Under the pieces are notes generated by a model. The model saw only the letters and a program-made list of their open reading frames with translations, searched no databases and had not been told where the DNA came from. Of a stretch of 64,000 nt of DNA, positions 34,293 to 43,497 are shown piece by piece. How positions within the stretch are numbered: position 1 is the stretch's first letter; each line of letters opens with the position of its first letter. Both the position numbers and the translations under genes were made by a program. This DNA is from Jeotgalibacillus sp. ET6 (GTDB lineage: Bacteria > Bacillota > Bacilli > Bacillales > Jeotgalibacillaceae): positions 666,972 through 730,971 of the forward strand of contig NZ_JARUIU010000002.1 of the NCBI RefSeq assembly GCF_029667115.1, given 5' to 3'.

Positions 34293-35192
34293 ATGAAAGT
34301 TGGAATGATTGGTTTAGGGAAAATGGGATTTAATTTAGCCTTGCAATTGCAGGAGCGAAAATTCGAGGTAGAAGCGTTTGATTTAAATGAAAACGCTATC
34401 GAAAAAATTTCTTCAAATGGAATTTCAGCACATCGGTCTATTACTTCTTTAGTACAGGCATTTGAAGATAAGAAAATCTTGTGGATGATGGTGCCGGCAG
34501 GAGATGCTACAGAATCCGTTTTTAATCAGCTCCTCGAGGAATGCGGAGAAGGTGACATTATCATTGATGGTGGAAATGCTCACTATAAAGACTCGATCAG
34601 GAGAGATGAACTGGCTTCCCAGAAAGGCATTTCTTTTTTTGACTGCGGAACAAGCGGAGGAACAGAAGGTGCACGAAATGGCGCATGCCTGATGGTCGGA
34701 GGAGACAAAGAAAGATTTAAAGAAATAGAACGCATTTTTAAAGAGATTTCTGTTGATAACGGCTACTTACATACGGGTCCTGCAGGCAGCGGCCATTATT
34801 TAAAAATGGTGCATAACGGTATTGAGTATGGCATGATGCAGGCAATTGCAGAAGGATTTGAAGTACTGGATAAAAGTCCGTTTCCTTATCAGTTTGAAGA
34901 AGTAGCTGGCGTATTTAATCATGGATCTGTTATTCGCTCATGGTTGATGGAATTGACACAATCCGCTTTTTCAAAGGATAAAGACTTATCCTCTATCAAA
35001 GGGATCATGCATTCATCAGGAGAAGGAAAGTGGACCATTGAAGAAGCATTAAATCTGCAGACAGCTACGCCGATTATTGCTCTTTCTTTAATGATGCGGT
35101 ACCGGTCACTTGAAACAGATACATTCTCAGGAAAAGTAGTGGCAGCATTGCGAAATGAATTTGGCGGGCATGCCGTAGAAAAAAGCGAATAG
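34293..35192 (+). CDS. gntZ: 6-phosphogluconate dehydrogenase, short NAD-dependent type (GntZ/YqeC-like)
   Basis: This 299-residue enzyme decarboxylates 6-phosphogluconate to ribulose 5-phosphate. It belongs to the short YqeC-type subfamily (about 300 residues, against about 470 for the classical enzyme). It starts with the Rossmann motif GLGKMGFNLALQL. The catalytic part has IIDGGNAHYKDS, DCGTSGGTEGARNGACLMVGG, GPAGSGHYLKMVHNGIEYGMMQ and the C-terminal FGGHAV. It is the first gene of the gluconate unit, 12 bases before gntP. Confidence 0.92.
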   Translation: MKVGMIGLGKMGFNLALQLQERKFEVEAFDLNENAIEKISSNGISAHRSITSLVQAFEDKKILWMMVPAGDATESVFNQLLEECGEGDIIIDGGNAHYKDSIRRDELASQKGISFFDCGTSGGTEGARNGACLMVGGDKERFKEIERIFKEISVDNGYLHTGPAGSGHYLKMVHNGIEYGMMQAIAEGFEVLDKSPFPYQFEEVAGVFNHGSVIRSWLMELTQSAFSKDKDLSSIKGIMHSSGEGKWTIEEALNLQTATPIIALSLMMRYRSLETDTFSGKVVAALRNEFGGHAVEKSE

Positions 35193-35204
35193 GAGGAACG
35201 ATAA

Positions 35205-36545
35205 ATGGATGGTTCAATATTAATTTTAATTGCAGTTGCAGGAATTTTCTTATTGCTTTATTTAGTAATGGGAGTGAAATTGCACGCCTTTGTAGCGCTG
35301 CTGCTGGTCAGCTTACTGGTCGGCGTCGCAGCAGGAATGCCGCTTGGCGATGTTTTATCCTCAGTTGAAGCTGGTATGGGCGGTACTTTAGGATTTGTGG
35401 CAGTTGTCGTCGGTCTCGGTGCTATGTTTGGTAGAATGCTTGAGGTTTCAGGCGGAGCAGAAAGACTGGCACAAACACTAATTGGGAAATTCGGTGAAAA
35501 AAATTCTCAGTGGGCACTTGGAATTACCGGATTTATTGTAGCAATTCCCGTCTTTTTTGATGTCGGCTTTATCATTCTAGTTCCTATTATTTATGGGCTG
35601 GCAAGAAAAACAGGAAAGTCTCTATTATTCTATGGAATTCCACTATTGGCAGGATTGGCCGTAACGCACGCTTACATTCCGCCGACACCTGGCCCGATCG
35701 CTGTGGCTTCCATTATTCAGGCAGACCTTGGATGGGTCATTCTGTTTGGTGCGTTGGCTGGTATTCCTTCTATGATTATAGCAGGTCCTATTTTTGGTAA
35801 ATACATTGCAAATAAAATTCATGTAAATGTGCCGGAATATATGGAAGTGGAAGAACCGGACCCGGACCGTGACTTGCCAAGCTTTGGATTAATTGCATTT
35901 TTAGTATTCATCCCTTTAATTTTAATCCTGGCAAATACACTGTCAGGCGTCATGCTTGATGAAGGAAATGCTGTTCGTTCTTTCTTAACGTTTCTTGGTC
36001 ATCCTTTTGTGGCTTTAACCATTGCAACTCTATTAACGTTTATCCTGCTTGGTACACGACGAGGCTATACACGTGATGAAGTTCAAAGCATTGCCACAAA
36101 AGCTCTTGAACCGGCTGGTATTATCATACTTGTAACGGGTGCCGGTGGTGTTTTCAAGCAAATTCTGATTGATTCAGGTGTAGGGGCAGTACTTGGTGAA
36201 ATGATGGCAAACTCTTCACTTCCTCCAATTTTAATGGCGTTCGCGATTGCGCTGCTGGTTCGGGTTGCACAAGGATCTGCGACTGTAGCTATGGTAACAG
36301 CTGCTGGACTGATTTCACCGGTAATTGAAACTGTCGGGTACTCAGGTCCCATTCTTGGGCTTATCGTTATTGCGATTGCTGCGGGTGCAACAGCAGTTTC
36401 CCATGTGAATGACTCAGGCTTCTGGCTTGTAAACCGCTATTTTGGTTTGGACGTAAAAGATACGCTTAAAACCTGGACGGTAATGGAAACCATTATCGGG
36501 GTAGTAGGCTTCACAGTTGTATTCATTATCAGTCTATTTATATAA
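35205..36545 (+). CDS. gntP: Gluconate permease (GntP family)
   Basis: This 446-residue GntP-type H+ symporter has about 12-14 membrane segments. Family motifs include VPVFFDVGFIILVPIIYGLARKTGKS-like and THAYIPPTPGPIAVASII, and AVSHVNDSGFWLVNRYFGL near the C-terminus. It brings gluconate in with protons. It follows gntZ by 12 bases with its own AGGAGG site and is followed by a weak terminator. gntK lies further on. Confidence 0.94.
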   Translation: MDGSILILIAVAGIFLLLYLVMGVKLHAFVALLLVSLLVGVAAGMPLGDVLSSVEAGMGGTLGFVAVVVGLGAMFGRMLEVSGGAERLAQTLIGKFGEKNSQWALGITGFIVAIPVFFDVGFIILVPIIYGLARKTGKSLLFYGIPLLAGLAVTHAYIPPTPGPIAVASIIQADLGWVILFGALAGIPSMIIAGPIFGKYIANKIHVNVPEYMEVEEPDPDRDLPSFGLIAFLVFIPLILILANTLSGVMLDEGNAVRSFLTFLGHPFVALTIATLLTFILLGTRRGYTRDEVQSIATKALEPAGIIILVTGAGGVFKQILIDSGVGAVLGEMMANSSLPPILMAFAIALLVRVAQGSATVAMVTAAGLISPVIETVGYSGPILGLIVIAIAAGATAVSHVNDSGFWLVNRYFGLDVKDTLKTWTVMETIIGVVGFTVVFIISLFI

Positions 36546-36579
36546 TAGCAGGAGAAGCAGATTCATAGATTTGAAACTT

Positions 36580-36616
36580 AAGAGAGCTGACAGATTCTAT
36601 TTGTCAGCTCTTCCTT
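36580..36616 (+). terminator. Weak terminator after gntP
   Basis: GAGCTGACA pairs with TGTCAGCTC, followed by TTCCTTATTT, an interrupted T run. It may partly separate gntZ-gntP from gntK, or allow readthrough. Confidence 0.6.
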
Positions 36617-36731
36617 ATTTGCTCCCTCAGCCGGAAAAAAAGTGAATGGCAGATGACTTGGCCATTCGCTAAAATAGTGTTGATCACATAATTTCTATTG
36701 AAGCTTTTGAACAGACAGGAGGATAAGCAAG

Positions 36732-38267
36732 ATGCAGCAAACGCATATGATCGGTGTAGATATCGGCACCACAAGCACCAAAGCGGTGGTATTCACTAAA
36801 AAAGGAGAATTTGTCTCAAAAGAAAATATTGAATATCCTCTTTACACCCCTCAGCAGGGAATTGCAGAACAGGACCCGGAGGAAATTTTCTCAGCTGTGC
36901 AGCAAGCAATGGGCTTAAGCATTCAAAAAAGCGGTTTAACACCTGATGATATTGCTTTTGTTTCTTTCAGCTCTGCTATGCACAGTTTGATCGCAGTAGA
37001 TGCATTTGGCATTCCGCTGACTAAATCCATTACGTGGGCAGATAACAGGAGTAATGAGTATACAAAAAAAATTAAAGAAAATAATGGCCATGCCATCTAT
37101 CTGCGCACGGGAACGCCCATTCATCCAATGTCCCCTCTGTCAAAGCTTGCATGGCTTAATGGAGAGCATCCTGAGCTTTGTGCAAAGACAGCAAAATTTA
37201 TTTCCATAAAGGAATATGTGTTTTTTAAACTGTTTGGCCGTTATGAAATCGATTACTCTATCGCATCTGCAACCGGATTATTCAACCTTACATCACTTGA
37301 TTGGGATAAAGAAGCATTAGAAATAGCTGGTGTGACAGCGGATCAATTATCCAAGCCCGTATCTACTACTCATTCCATGTCAGGGTTATCTTCTGAGCAT
37401 GCACAAAAAATGGGAGTGAATCCTGATACCCCATTTTATCTAGGAGCAAGTGACGGGGTGCTGTCTAATTTAGGCGTAAATGCAATGGACAAAGGTTCCG
37501 TTGCCATCACAATCGGGACGAGCGGAGCGATTCGAACGGTAACCGACCGTCCAGTGACCGATCCGAAAGGCCGGATCTTCTGCTATGCTTTAACAGAAGA
37601 TCACTGGGTCATCGGAGGACCTGTAAATAACGGCGGTATGATTTTCAGATGGCTGCGGGACGAACTCTGTCAGGACATCGTACAGGAATCAGCTGCAAAT
37701 GGCTCAAATCCTTATGATTCACTAACGAAAATTGCAGACAGCGTTCCGCCGGGTTCCCACGGATTGTTTTTTCATCCTTATATGGCAGGAGAGCGTGCCC
37801 CGATTTGGGATGCAAACGCAAGAGGATCTTTCTTCGGATTGGGTTTAAATCATAAAAAAGAAGACATGGTCCGTTCTGTACTCGAAGGAATTTTGTTTAA
37901 TCTATACAGTGTGCTGCTGGCACTCGAAGAATTGATAGGTGAACCGAAACGCATTCAGGCGACTGGTGGATTTGCCCAGTCGGCTATTTTAAGACAAATG
38001 ATTGCAGATATCTTTGACCAGGAGGTCGTAGTGCCGGAAAGCTTTGAAAGCTCCTGCTTTGGAGCATGCATCCTCGGTTTATACGCAACCGGTGAGATGA
38101 AAAGCCTTGAAGACGTGAGCAATCTTGTAGGTTCCGTTCACACCCACAAGCCAAATCAGGAGGCTGCAGCTACCTACCAAAGAGTGCTTCCAATGTTTAT
38201 CCGTTTGTCCAGAATGTTTTCGGAAGAATACGAAGAAATTGCTCGTTTACAAAAAGAATTGGAATAA
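36732..38267 (+). CDS. gntK: Gluconokinase (FGGY family)
   Basis: This 511-residue FGGY carbohydrate kinase converts gluconate to 6-phosphogluconate with ATP. It has the phosphate-binding DIGTTSTKAVVF, a central SDGVLSNLGVNAMDKGSVAITIGTSGA, and ATGGFAQSAILRQMIADIF near the C-terminus. It has its own ribosome site (GACAGGAGG). A 186-base gap and a partial terminator separate it from gntP, so it could have its own promoter, but function places it in the same pathway. Confidence 0.93.
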   Translation: MQQTHMIGVDIGTTSTKAVVFTKKGEFVSKENIEYPLYTPQQGIAEQDPEEIFSAVQQAMGLSIQKSGLTPDDIAFVSFSSAMHSLIAVDAFGIPLTKSITWADNRSNEYTKKIKENNGHAIYLRTGTPIHPMSPLSKLAWLNGEHPELCAKTAKFISIKEYVFFKLFGRYEIDYSIASATGLFNLTSLDWDKEALEIAGVTADQLSKPVSTTHSMSGLSSEHAQKMGVNPDTPFYLGASDGVLSNLGVNAMDKGSVAITIGTSGAIRTVTDRPVTDPKGRIFCYALTEDHWVIGGPVNNGGMIFRWLRDELCQDIVQESAANGSNPYDSLTKIADSVPPGSHGLFFHPYMAGERAPIWDANARGSFFGLGLNHKKEDMVRSVLEGILFNLYSVLLALEELIGEPKRIQATGGFAQSAILRQMIADIFDQEVVVPESFESSCFGACILGLYATGEMKSLEDVSNLVGSVHTHKPNQEAAATYQRVLPMFIRLSRMFSEEYEEIARLQKELE

Positions 38268-38272
38268 GAAAA

Positions 38273-38491
38273 AGAGCTTGGGACAAAAGTGTCTCAAGCT
38301 CTTTGACCGGTTCGGCTGTGCTTCAGGCTGACGCTTTCCGCAGGGACGGCGCTGAGCCTTTTCAGGGCATTGCCCTGTAAAGTCTCAGCTTGCCGTCATA
38401 TCCTGCAGGAGTCGCCACCTTCCGCTCCGCTCACCTCATACTTCAAGGCAGATACTGGGTCATTCTCTAAATTTTTAGTTATGTCCCGGCC
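38273..38491 (+). repeat. Terminator-headed repeat, copy C
   Basis: This is a full-length copy starting six bases after the gntK stop codon. The head GAGCTTGGGACA/TGTCTCAAGCTC is at 38275-38301. The inner hairpin has outer arms GCAGGGACGGCGCTGAG and CTCAGCTTGCCGTC with apical CAGGGC/GCCCTG. The right end, TTATGTCCCGGCC, is at about 38479-38491. Confidence 0.88.
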
Positions 38492-38509
38492 ACTTTTTCT
38501 ATGAATCAT

Positions 38510-39667
38510 TTATTCAAATGCTATTTTCAGGCGTTTGATGCCTTCTTTAACAAGGTCTCTTGAACAGGCGATATTCATTCGAACATGACCCTGCCCGCCT
38601 TCTCCGTATTTCTCACCAGGCTCTAATGCAAGCTTGGCTTTTTTCAGGAGAGCTTCCTGAACCTCTTCATCGCTTTTACCTGAATCGCGAAAGTCCATCC
38701 ATAACAAATACGTACTGTCAGGCTCCATTAAAGTGACACCTGGGATTTGGGAAACAGCTTCCCGGACAAGCTTCAGGTTTTCCTCCAAATACACCATTAA
38801 TGATTGAAGCCACTCTTCTCCTTCTTCATACGCGGCTTCCATTGCGGATATACCAAATGTATTGAGTGTGAAAAATCCCTGTTTTGTCTGCTCTGCCTGG
38901 ATTTTCTCCCTCAATTCTTCATTCTTCGCAATGATGACGGATGCCTGGAGTCCAGCCAAATTAAACGTTTTACTCGGTGCAGCCAGCGTCACAATGTGAT
39001 CCGCCTGATCTTTTGCAGCTAAAGCGGCAGGGACGTGTTCTGCATGACTGTAAAGCAGATCAGAATGAATTTCATCTGAAATGAGTGTTACCTGATGCTT
39101 TCTGCATAGTTCGCTGATCCTCTCCAGTTCATGCCGCGACCAAACCCGTCCTGAAGGATTGTGCGGGCTGCAAAGAAGAAACAAAGTAGAATGACTTATC
39201 TTCTGCTCAAAATCCGTCCAGTTTATTTCATAACGGCCTTCTTCTTCCAGTAAGAGCGAGACAGCCAGTTTTCGTTCATTTAATTCAATCATTTGAAAAA
39301 ATGGAGTGTAAACCGGCGTCAGCGTCAGCACCTGATCACCTGGCTTGCTTAAAGCTCTGATGGCAGTTGATATAGACGGTACAACGCCATTTGAATACAT
39401 TATCCAATTAGGCTTCACCGTCCATCCATGCTTGCGCTCCATCCATCCGGCGACGGCTTTTCCTGTTGAGTCAGGTACAAAGGTATAGCCGTATGGAGGC
39501 AGGTTCAAGCGTGTTTCAAGTCTGTCAAGTACAGCCTGAGGAGGTTTAAAGTCCATATCCGCCACCCACATAGGAAGCAGATCCTCACTGCCAAAAACGG
39601 TCTTCAGCATATCCCACTTCACAGAAGAAGTGCCTGCACGATCAATTGGTTGATCAAATAGTTCCAC
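38510..39667 (-). CDS. patB: PLP-dependent cystathionine beta-lyase (PatB/MalY type)
   Basis: This 385-residue fold-type I PLP enzyme of the MalY/PatB group cleaves C-S bonds in cystathionine and similar cysteine conjugates. MWVADMDFKPP near the start is the family signature, SPHNPSGRVW is the substrate part, and APSKTFNLAGLQAS carries the catalytic Lys. GTG at 39667 follows AAGGAAG at eight bases and is preferred to the GTG at 39676. In B. subtilis patB also lies near kapB and yugI. Confidence 0.9.
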   Translation of the reverse strand: MELFDQPIDRAGTSSVKWDMLKTVFGSEDLLPMWVADMDFKPPQAVLDRLETRLNLPPYGYTFVPDSTGKAVAGWMERKHGWTVKPNWIMYSNGVVPSISTAIRALSKPGDQVLTLTPVYTPFFQMIELNERKLAVSLLLEEEGRYEINWTDFEQKISHSTLFLLCSPHNPSGRVWSRHELERISELCRKHQVTLISDEIHSDLLYSHAEHVPAALAAKDQADHIVTLAAPSKTFNLAGLQASVIIAKNEELREKIQAEQTKQGFFTLNTFGISAMEAAYEEGEEWLQSLMVYLEENLKLVREAVSQIPGVTLMEPDSTYLLWMDFRDSGKSDEEVQEALLKKAKLALEPGEKYGEGGQGHVRMNIACSRDLVKEGIKRLKIAFE

Positions 39668-39744
39668 TGAAATCACTTCCTTTTCATTTCTCTCTACTAT
39701 GGTATGATAGATTCACGCATTTTCAAAATGATTAGGTGGGACAT

Positions 39745-39999
39745 ATGATTACTAAAGAGATGAATTTCAAAATAATTGCCCTTTTACAGGAGTGGGATCC
39801 TTTTAAAATAGGGGAAGAAGAGTATGAAAGTGAAATTGAGGACGTACTTCAGGCAGTGTACGACCATCACCATCCCACAGACTTAGCAAAACGCATTCAA
39901 GCCATATATCAATTCTCATACAACCAATGGATTCCTCTACAGGACTGCACCAAAATTTCCTACAAGCTATTAGCAGTTAAAATGGAAGCTTATGTATAG
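39745..39999 (+). CDS. yugE: YugE family protein (DUF1871)
   Basis: This 84-residue helical cytoplasmic protein of the DUF1871/YugE family contains EWDPFKIGEEEYESEIEDVLQAV and HPTDLAKRIQAIYQFSY. The ATG at 39745 follows AGGTGGGAC; an upstream in-frame start has no ribosome site. Its function is unknown. It is divergent from patB, as in B. subtilis, and is followed by two tandem repeats. Confidence 0.85.
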   Translation: MITKEMNFKIIALLQEWDPFKIGEEEYESEIEDVLQAVYDHHHPTDLAKRIQAIYQFSYNQWIPLQDCTKISYKLLAVKMEAYV

Positions 40000-40031
40000 G
40001 GAATGGCTTTTAAGCTGTAAATTAATATAAG

Positions 40032-40247
40032 GAGAGTTTGGGACAAAAGTGTCTCAAGCTCTAAGACCGGTTCACTTCGCTTCAGGCGGACGCTTTCCGC
40101 AGGGACGGCGCTGAGCCCTCCTAAAGGCTTCGCCTTTCGGGGTCTCAGCTTGCCGTCATATCCTGCAGGAGTCGCCACCTTCCGCTCCGCTCACCTACTA
40201 CTAGTAATAAATATAACCTCATTCTTTAAACTTTTATGAGTTATGTC
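40032..40247 (+). repeat. Terminator-headed repeat, copy D (tandem with E)
   Basis: A complete copy starts 32 bases after yugE with the head GAGTTTGGGACA...TGTCTCAAGCTC. The inner hairpin has the apical stem AAAGGC/GCCTTT, which differs from copies B, C and E by paired changes. It ends with ACTACTAGTAATAAATA and TTATGTCC, where copy E begins. Confidence 0.9.
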
Positions 40248-40445
40248 CTAAGCTCTTTGTCCGGTTCGCTGCGCTTCAGATGGACGCTTTCCGCAGGGAC
40301 GGCGCTGAGCCTTTTCAGGGCGTTGCCCAGTAAAGACTCAGCTTGCCGTCACATATCCTGCAGGAGTCGCCCACTTTTCGCTCCGCTCACATACTACTAG
40401 TAATAAATATATCTTCTTTTTTAAAAATTTTTGAGCCAGCCTCTT
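40245..40445 (+). repeat. Terminator-headed repeat, copy E (tandem, without head stem)
   Basis: This copy begins directly in AAGCTCTTTGTCCGGTTCG, so it has lost the left half of the head hairpin where it joins the tail of copy D. The body, inner hairpin with CAGGGC/GCCCAG, and the tail ACTACTAGTAATAAATA are kept. D plus E and spacer fill most of the 590 bases between yugE and the NSS symporter. Confidence 0.88.
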
Positions 40446-40524
40446 TTCCTTCTCTTGATTTTCATCCTATCCAATTAAGTATGATCCGTTTCTTATTGAT
40501 TCAATAAGGTGAAATTAGCGACTT

Positions 40525-40565
40525 TAAAAAATCGAGTACAACCCTTTGCAGGATCATACTCGATT
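40525..40565 (-). terminator. Terminator of the NSS symporter gene
   Basis: On the minus strand AATCGAGTA pairs with TACTCGATT and is followed by a T run. Confidence 0.75.
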
Positions 40566-40590
40566 CGGGAAATTCATTATATATTTATTT

Positions 40591-41931
40591 CTATATAATC
40601 TCAAAGGACTGCAGAAATATAAATAAAATCGCGAGAGGTGCAAGATATTTTACTGCAAAATACCAGATTGGCATCCACTTCGATCGAACACCGACTCCTT
40701 TTTCCAATTCCTCATATACATCTTTTTTGGACAGCTGAAATCCAATAAATAAGCAAACAAGCAGGGCGCCAAGCGGGAGTCCGAAGCTCGCTGTGAAGTA
40801 ATCTGCAAAGTCAAAAATCAGTTTCCCCATAATGGTTACATCTGTCAATACCCCAAATGACAAGGCACTTGGAATTCCTACTGCAAAAATGATCGTTCCT
40901 GCAATCCAGGTATATTTGATTCGCTCACGATCTTTCCCTCTTGAAAAAGAAGCAACCACAATTTCAAGTATAGAGAAAGCGGACGTCAGCGTGGCAAACA
41001 GCAGCAAAATCAAAAAGACAAACATAAAAACGCCGCCAAACGCCAGCTCATTAAACACTGCTGGAAGAACCACAAAAACAAGACCAGGTCCTTCACCAGG
41101 CTCAAAGCCAAGAGCGAATACGGCTGGGAAAATGACTAGACTTGCCAATATGGAAATCACAATATTTAACGAAGCAACTGATAAAGTTGATCGTCCAAGG
41201 TTATCCTGATCGGTTAAATAAGAAGCATACGTGATCATGACAGATACCCCGACACTTAAGGCGAAAAAGGACTGGCCAAGAGCAAGAAGCATCGTTTCAG
41301 GTGTGAAGTAGCTCCAGTCAGGGACGAATAGATACGCTACTCCTTCCGCTGCTCCATCGAGCGTTAAAGACCGAATGGCGAGAATGACAAAGATGACAAG
41401 AAGAGCCGGCATCATGAAGGTGCTGGCTTTTTCTATTCCATTTTGAATACCGCCTGAAACCACTATAATCGTGATCAGCATGAAGACCGCTTGTGCAACA
41501 AGCACTTCAAGAGGGTTAGCAATAATGGAATCAAAAAGTGCTCCGTATTCTGCCTGTGTAAGTCCACTTAAGCCTCCTGTTACACTCCGAACCAAATAAG
41601 ATAATATCCAGCCGCCAACTACACTGTAAAAGGACAAAATTATGATTGCGATAAACGTGCCTAATATACCGATAATTGGCCAGGGAGTAGAAGGGGCAAG
41701 CTTTTGAAATGTACTTATTGCATCTTTTTTCCCTCTTCTGCCAATAACAAATTCAGCAAGCAGGATAGGGCCTGCAATTAAGACGGTGAAAATTATAAAG
41801 AACAGCAGAAAGATACTGCCTCCATTAGAACCTGCCATATAAGGAAATTTCCATATTGCCCCAAGACCAATTGCCGAACCGGCTGCCGCCAGAACAAAGC
41901 CTAATTTTGATGACCATTGTTGATTGCTCAT
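40591..41931 (-). CDS. Neurotransmitter:sodium symporter family transporter (amino acid)
   Basis: This 446-residue member of the NSS family (LeuT fold) has twelve membrane segments. The start LGFVLAAAGSAIGLGAIWKFPYMAGSNGG is the sodium/substrate signature of this family. The close kin in Bacillus (YhdH, YocR) are uncharacterised amino acid symporters, and Na+-driven uptake fits the strong Mrp system. ATG at 41931 follows GGAAGAAGG; the frame extends to 41973 without a site. A CodY-like box lies upstream. Confidence 0.9.
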   Translation of the reverse strand: MSNQQWSSKLGFVLAAAGSAIGLGAIWKFPYMAGSNGGSIFLLFFIIFTVLIAGPILLAEFVIGRRGKKDAISTFQKLAPSTPWPIIGILGTFIAIIILSFYSVVGGWILSYLVRSVTGGLSGLTQAEYGALFDSIIANPLEVLVAQAVFMLITIIVVSGGIQNGIEKASTFMMPALLVIFVILAIRSLTLDGAAEGVAYLFVPDWSYFTPETMLLALGQSFFALSVGVSVMITYASYLTDQDNLGRSTLSVASLNIVISILASLVIFPAVFALGFEPGEGPGLVFVVLPAVFNELAFGGVFMFVFLILLLFATLTSAFSILEIVVASFSRGKDRERIKYTWIAGTIIFAVGIPSALSFGVLTDVTIMGKLIFDFADYFTASFGLPLGALLVCLFIGFQLSKKDVYEELEKGVGVRSKWMPIWYFAVKYLAPLAILFIFLQSFEII

Positions 41932-42399
41932 GTCGTACCTTCTTCCTTTCGTCCAACTATATGATTTGTACATGCTACTATATTTTTGTCGAATTATGAA
42001 GGATTATTTTGAAATTTGTCGGAAAATTTCTTGTTTTTCTGCGATCTCTATAACAAATCTGGAAGATTTGGCGATATAATGGCAGGAATAGAGGGGGAAT
42101 ATGCAGAATTAGTAAGAAATAAGGCTGCACATAAATCCTGAGTTAACCTGCTGCATCTACGATAGTATGCCCCTAAAAACGTTTCAGCATAATCCTGCCT
42201 GCGGTTACAGTAAAAGTCATTTATGTATGGAGGAGCAGCGTAAAAGAAAGAGTCAGGCCTTACTCTAACGCGTTCAGTTTAATTTCAAGGCAATAGGAAG
42301 CCCATTTAAAATAAATAGCGGACCAAATCAATCAAATGATAGTAATCTTTTTTAATGCCTTAACAAGGACAATTGATGAATACGATAGGAGGGGAAATT
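41932..42399. other. Divergent intergenic region with a CodY-like motif
   Basis: ATTTGTCGGAAAATT at 42014-42028 (read on the minus strand as AATTTTCCGACAAAT) matches the CodY consensus AATTTTCWGAAAATT at 12 of 15 positions. It overlaps a possible symporter promoter (CCGACA and CATAAT, 18 apart, minus strand). A plus-strand TATAAT lies near 42074. The remaining 300 bases toward the sigma-like gene hold no recognisable gene or riboswitch. Confidence 0.4.
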
Positions 42400-43497
42400 A
42401 TGACCAGCAAGAAGAATAATCAAAAAGAAACAGTGAAAATTGAACAATTCCTCCTGCAGATTGGAACTCCTGAAAGCAAAAAAATGAACGGGCTGCGCCA
42501 TGTATTTAACGGGGAAACACCTGAAGATGAAGCTGCCCTATTCAAAAGCGCGCTGACATACCATAAAGAAAAAGTTGAACCTTATCTGGCTGAGTATAAA
42601 GAGGAACAACTCTTTCCTTATCCTGAAGATCAGGAGCTGCACGATAGTATACATAAGCTTCCTTTGCAAGATCGGGCAGTCTGGGTACTGACCTATTTTC
42701 ATGCGCTGTCGAGCACTTCCATATCCATGATTATTAATGAGAGTGAAGATTCTGTTGTAATAAGGCAGCAGGCAGCAAGAGAAAAGCTGCACACATTATT
42801 AACAAACGGTGAAAATGGACTGAGTGAATCTCAGCTTGATAAATCGATAGACTTTTTATTAGGAGCTTATGAAAAGCTGGAATTGCCAGGGGTAATAGAG
42901 GATGAAGAGTTACCTGAGCCGGAGGAATTCACAGATAATGTGGCGGAGGAACCTAAACCCGTCTCGCGTTTTAAATGGGCGGGACCGGCGTCCGTCACCC
43001 TGATGATTCTTTTAATCGGTCTGGCATTTATGCTGCCCGCTTTCGAGCCGGGGAGCGGATCACAAAATGAGTCAGCGGAAGAAGAGCAGGAAGAAGAGCA
43101 AGATGAAGAGCCGGAACTCCCGAGAATTCCTGAAGAAGAAATAAAGGATCTGGAAGAAGCGATCTCTGAAAATTTTAGCTCGCTTGAAAGCAAAACCGGC
43201 CTGACGAAAAGGGAATTGAGACAGATTAATTACATTTATCAAACCAGTACTGTTGCAGAAGAAGCCCGAACAATTAACAGCCTGGATGATTATGAAGAAC
43301 ACGAACGGGATTTCGTTGTTAATTTTAGTAATCATAAAGAGTATTTAACATATGAACTGAAAACACCTATGGAATTTGTGGATGAGGAAATTGAGAATAT
43401 TGGATCACAGGATTATGGACCAGATCCGTTTGCTTTTTCCGATATGCTGGCAGGGACGCTGATTTACCGATCTAAAGGATTTGAGCATGTACGGTAA
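42400..43497 (+). CDS. Membrane-anchored ECF-sigma-like protein, copy 1 (5' part, frameshifted)
   Basis: This 365-residue frame is a paralogue of the first half of the gene at 44556. Residues about 1-70 are a much-degraded sigma region 2. Residues 79-134 resemble sigma region 4, with ELHDSIHKLPLQDRAVWVLT and a helix-turn-helix ISMIINESEDSVVIRQQAAREKL. Residues 193-213 form a membrane segment, followed by a Glu-rich linker and an outer domain. The ATG follows AGGAGGGG. The frame ends where the paralogue continues; the rest is found in the next frame, so this looks like one gene broken by a frameshift. Confidence 0.75.
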   Translation: MTSKKNNQKETVKIEQFLLQIGTPESKKMNGLRHVFNGETPEDEAALFKSALTYHKEKVEPYLAEYKEEQLFPYPEDQELHDSIHKLPLQDRAVWVLTYFHALSSTSISMIINESEDSVVIRQQAAREKLHTLLTNGENGLSESQLDKSIDFLLGAYEKLELPGVIEDEELPEPEEFTDNVAEEPKPVSRFKWAGPASVTLMILLIGLAFMLPAFEPGSGSQNESAEEEQEEEQDEEPELPRIPEEEIKDLEEAISENFSSLESKTGLTKRELRQINYIYQTSTVAEEARTINSLDDYEEHERDFVVNFSNHKEYLTYELKTPMEFVDEEIENIGSQDYGPDPFAFSDMLAGTLIYRSKGFEHVR

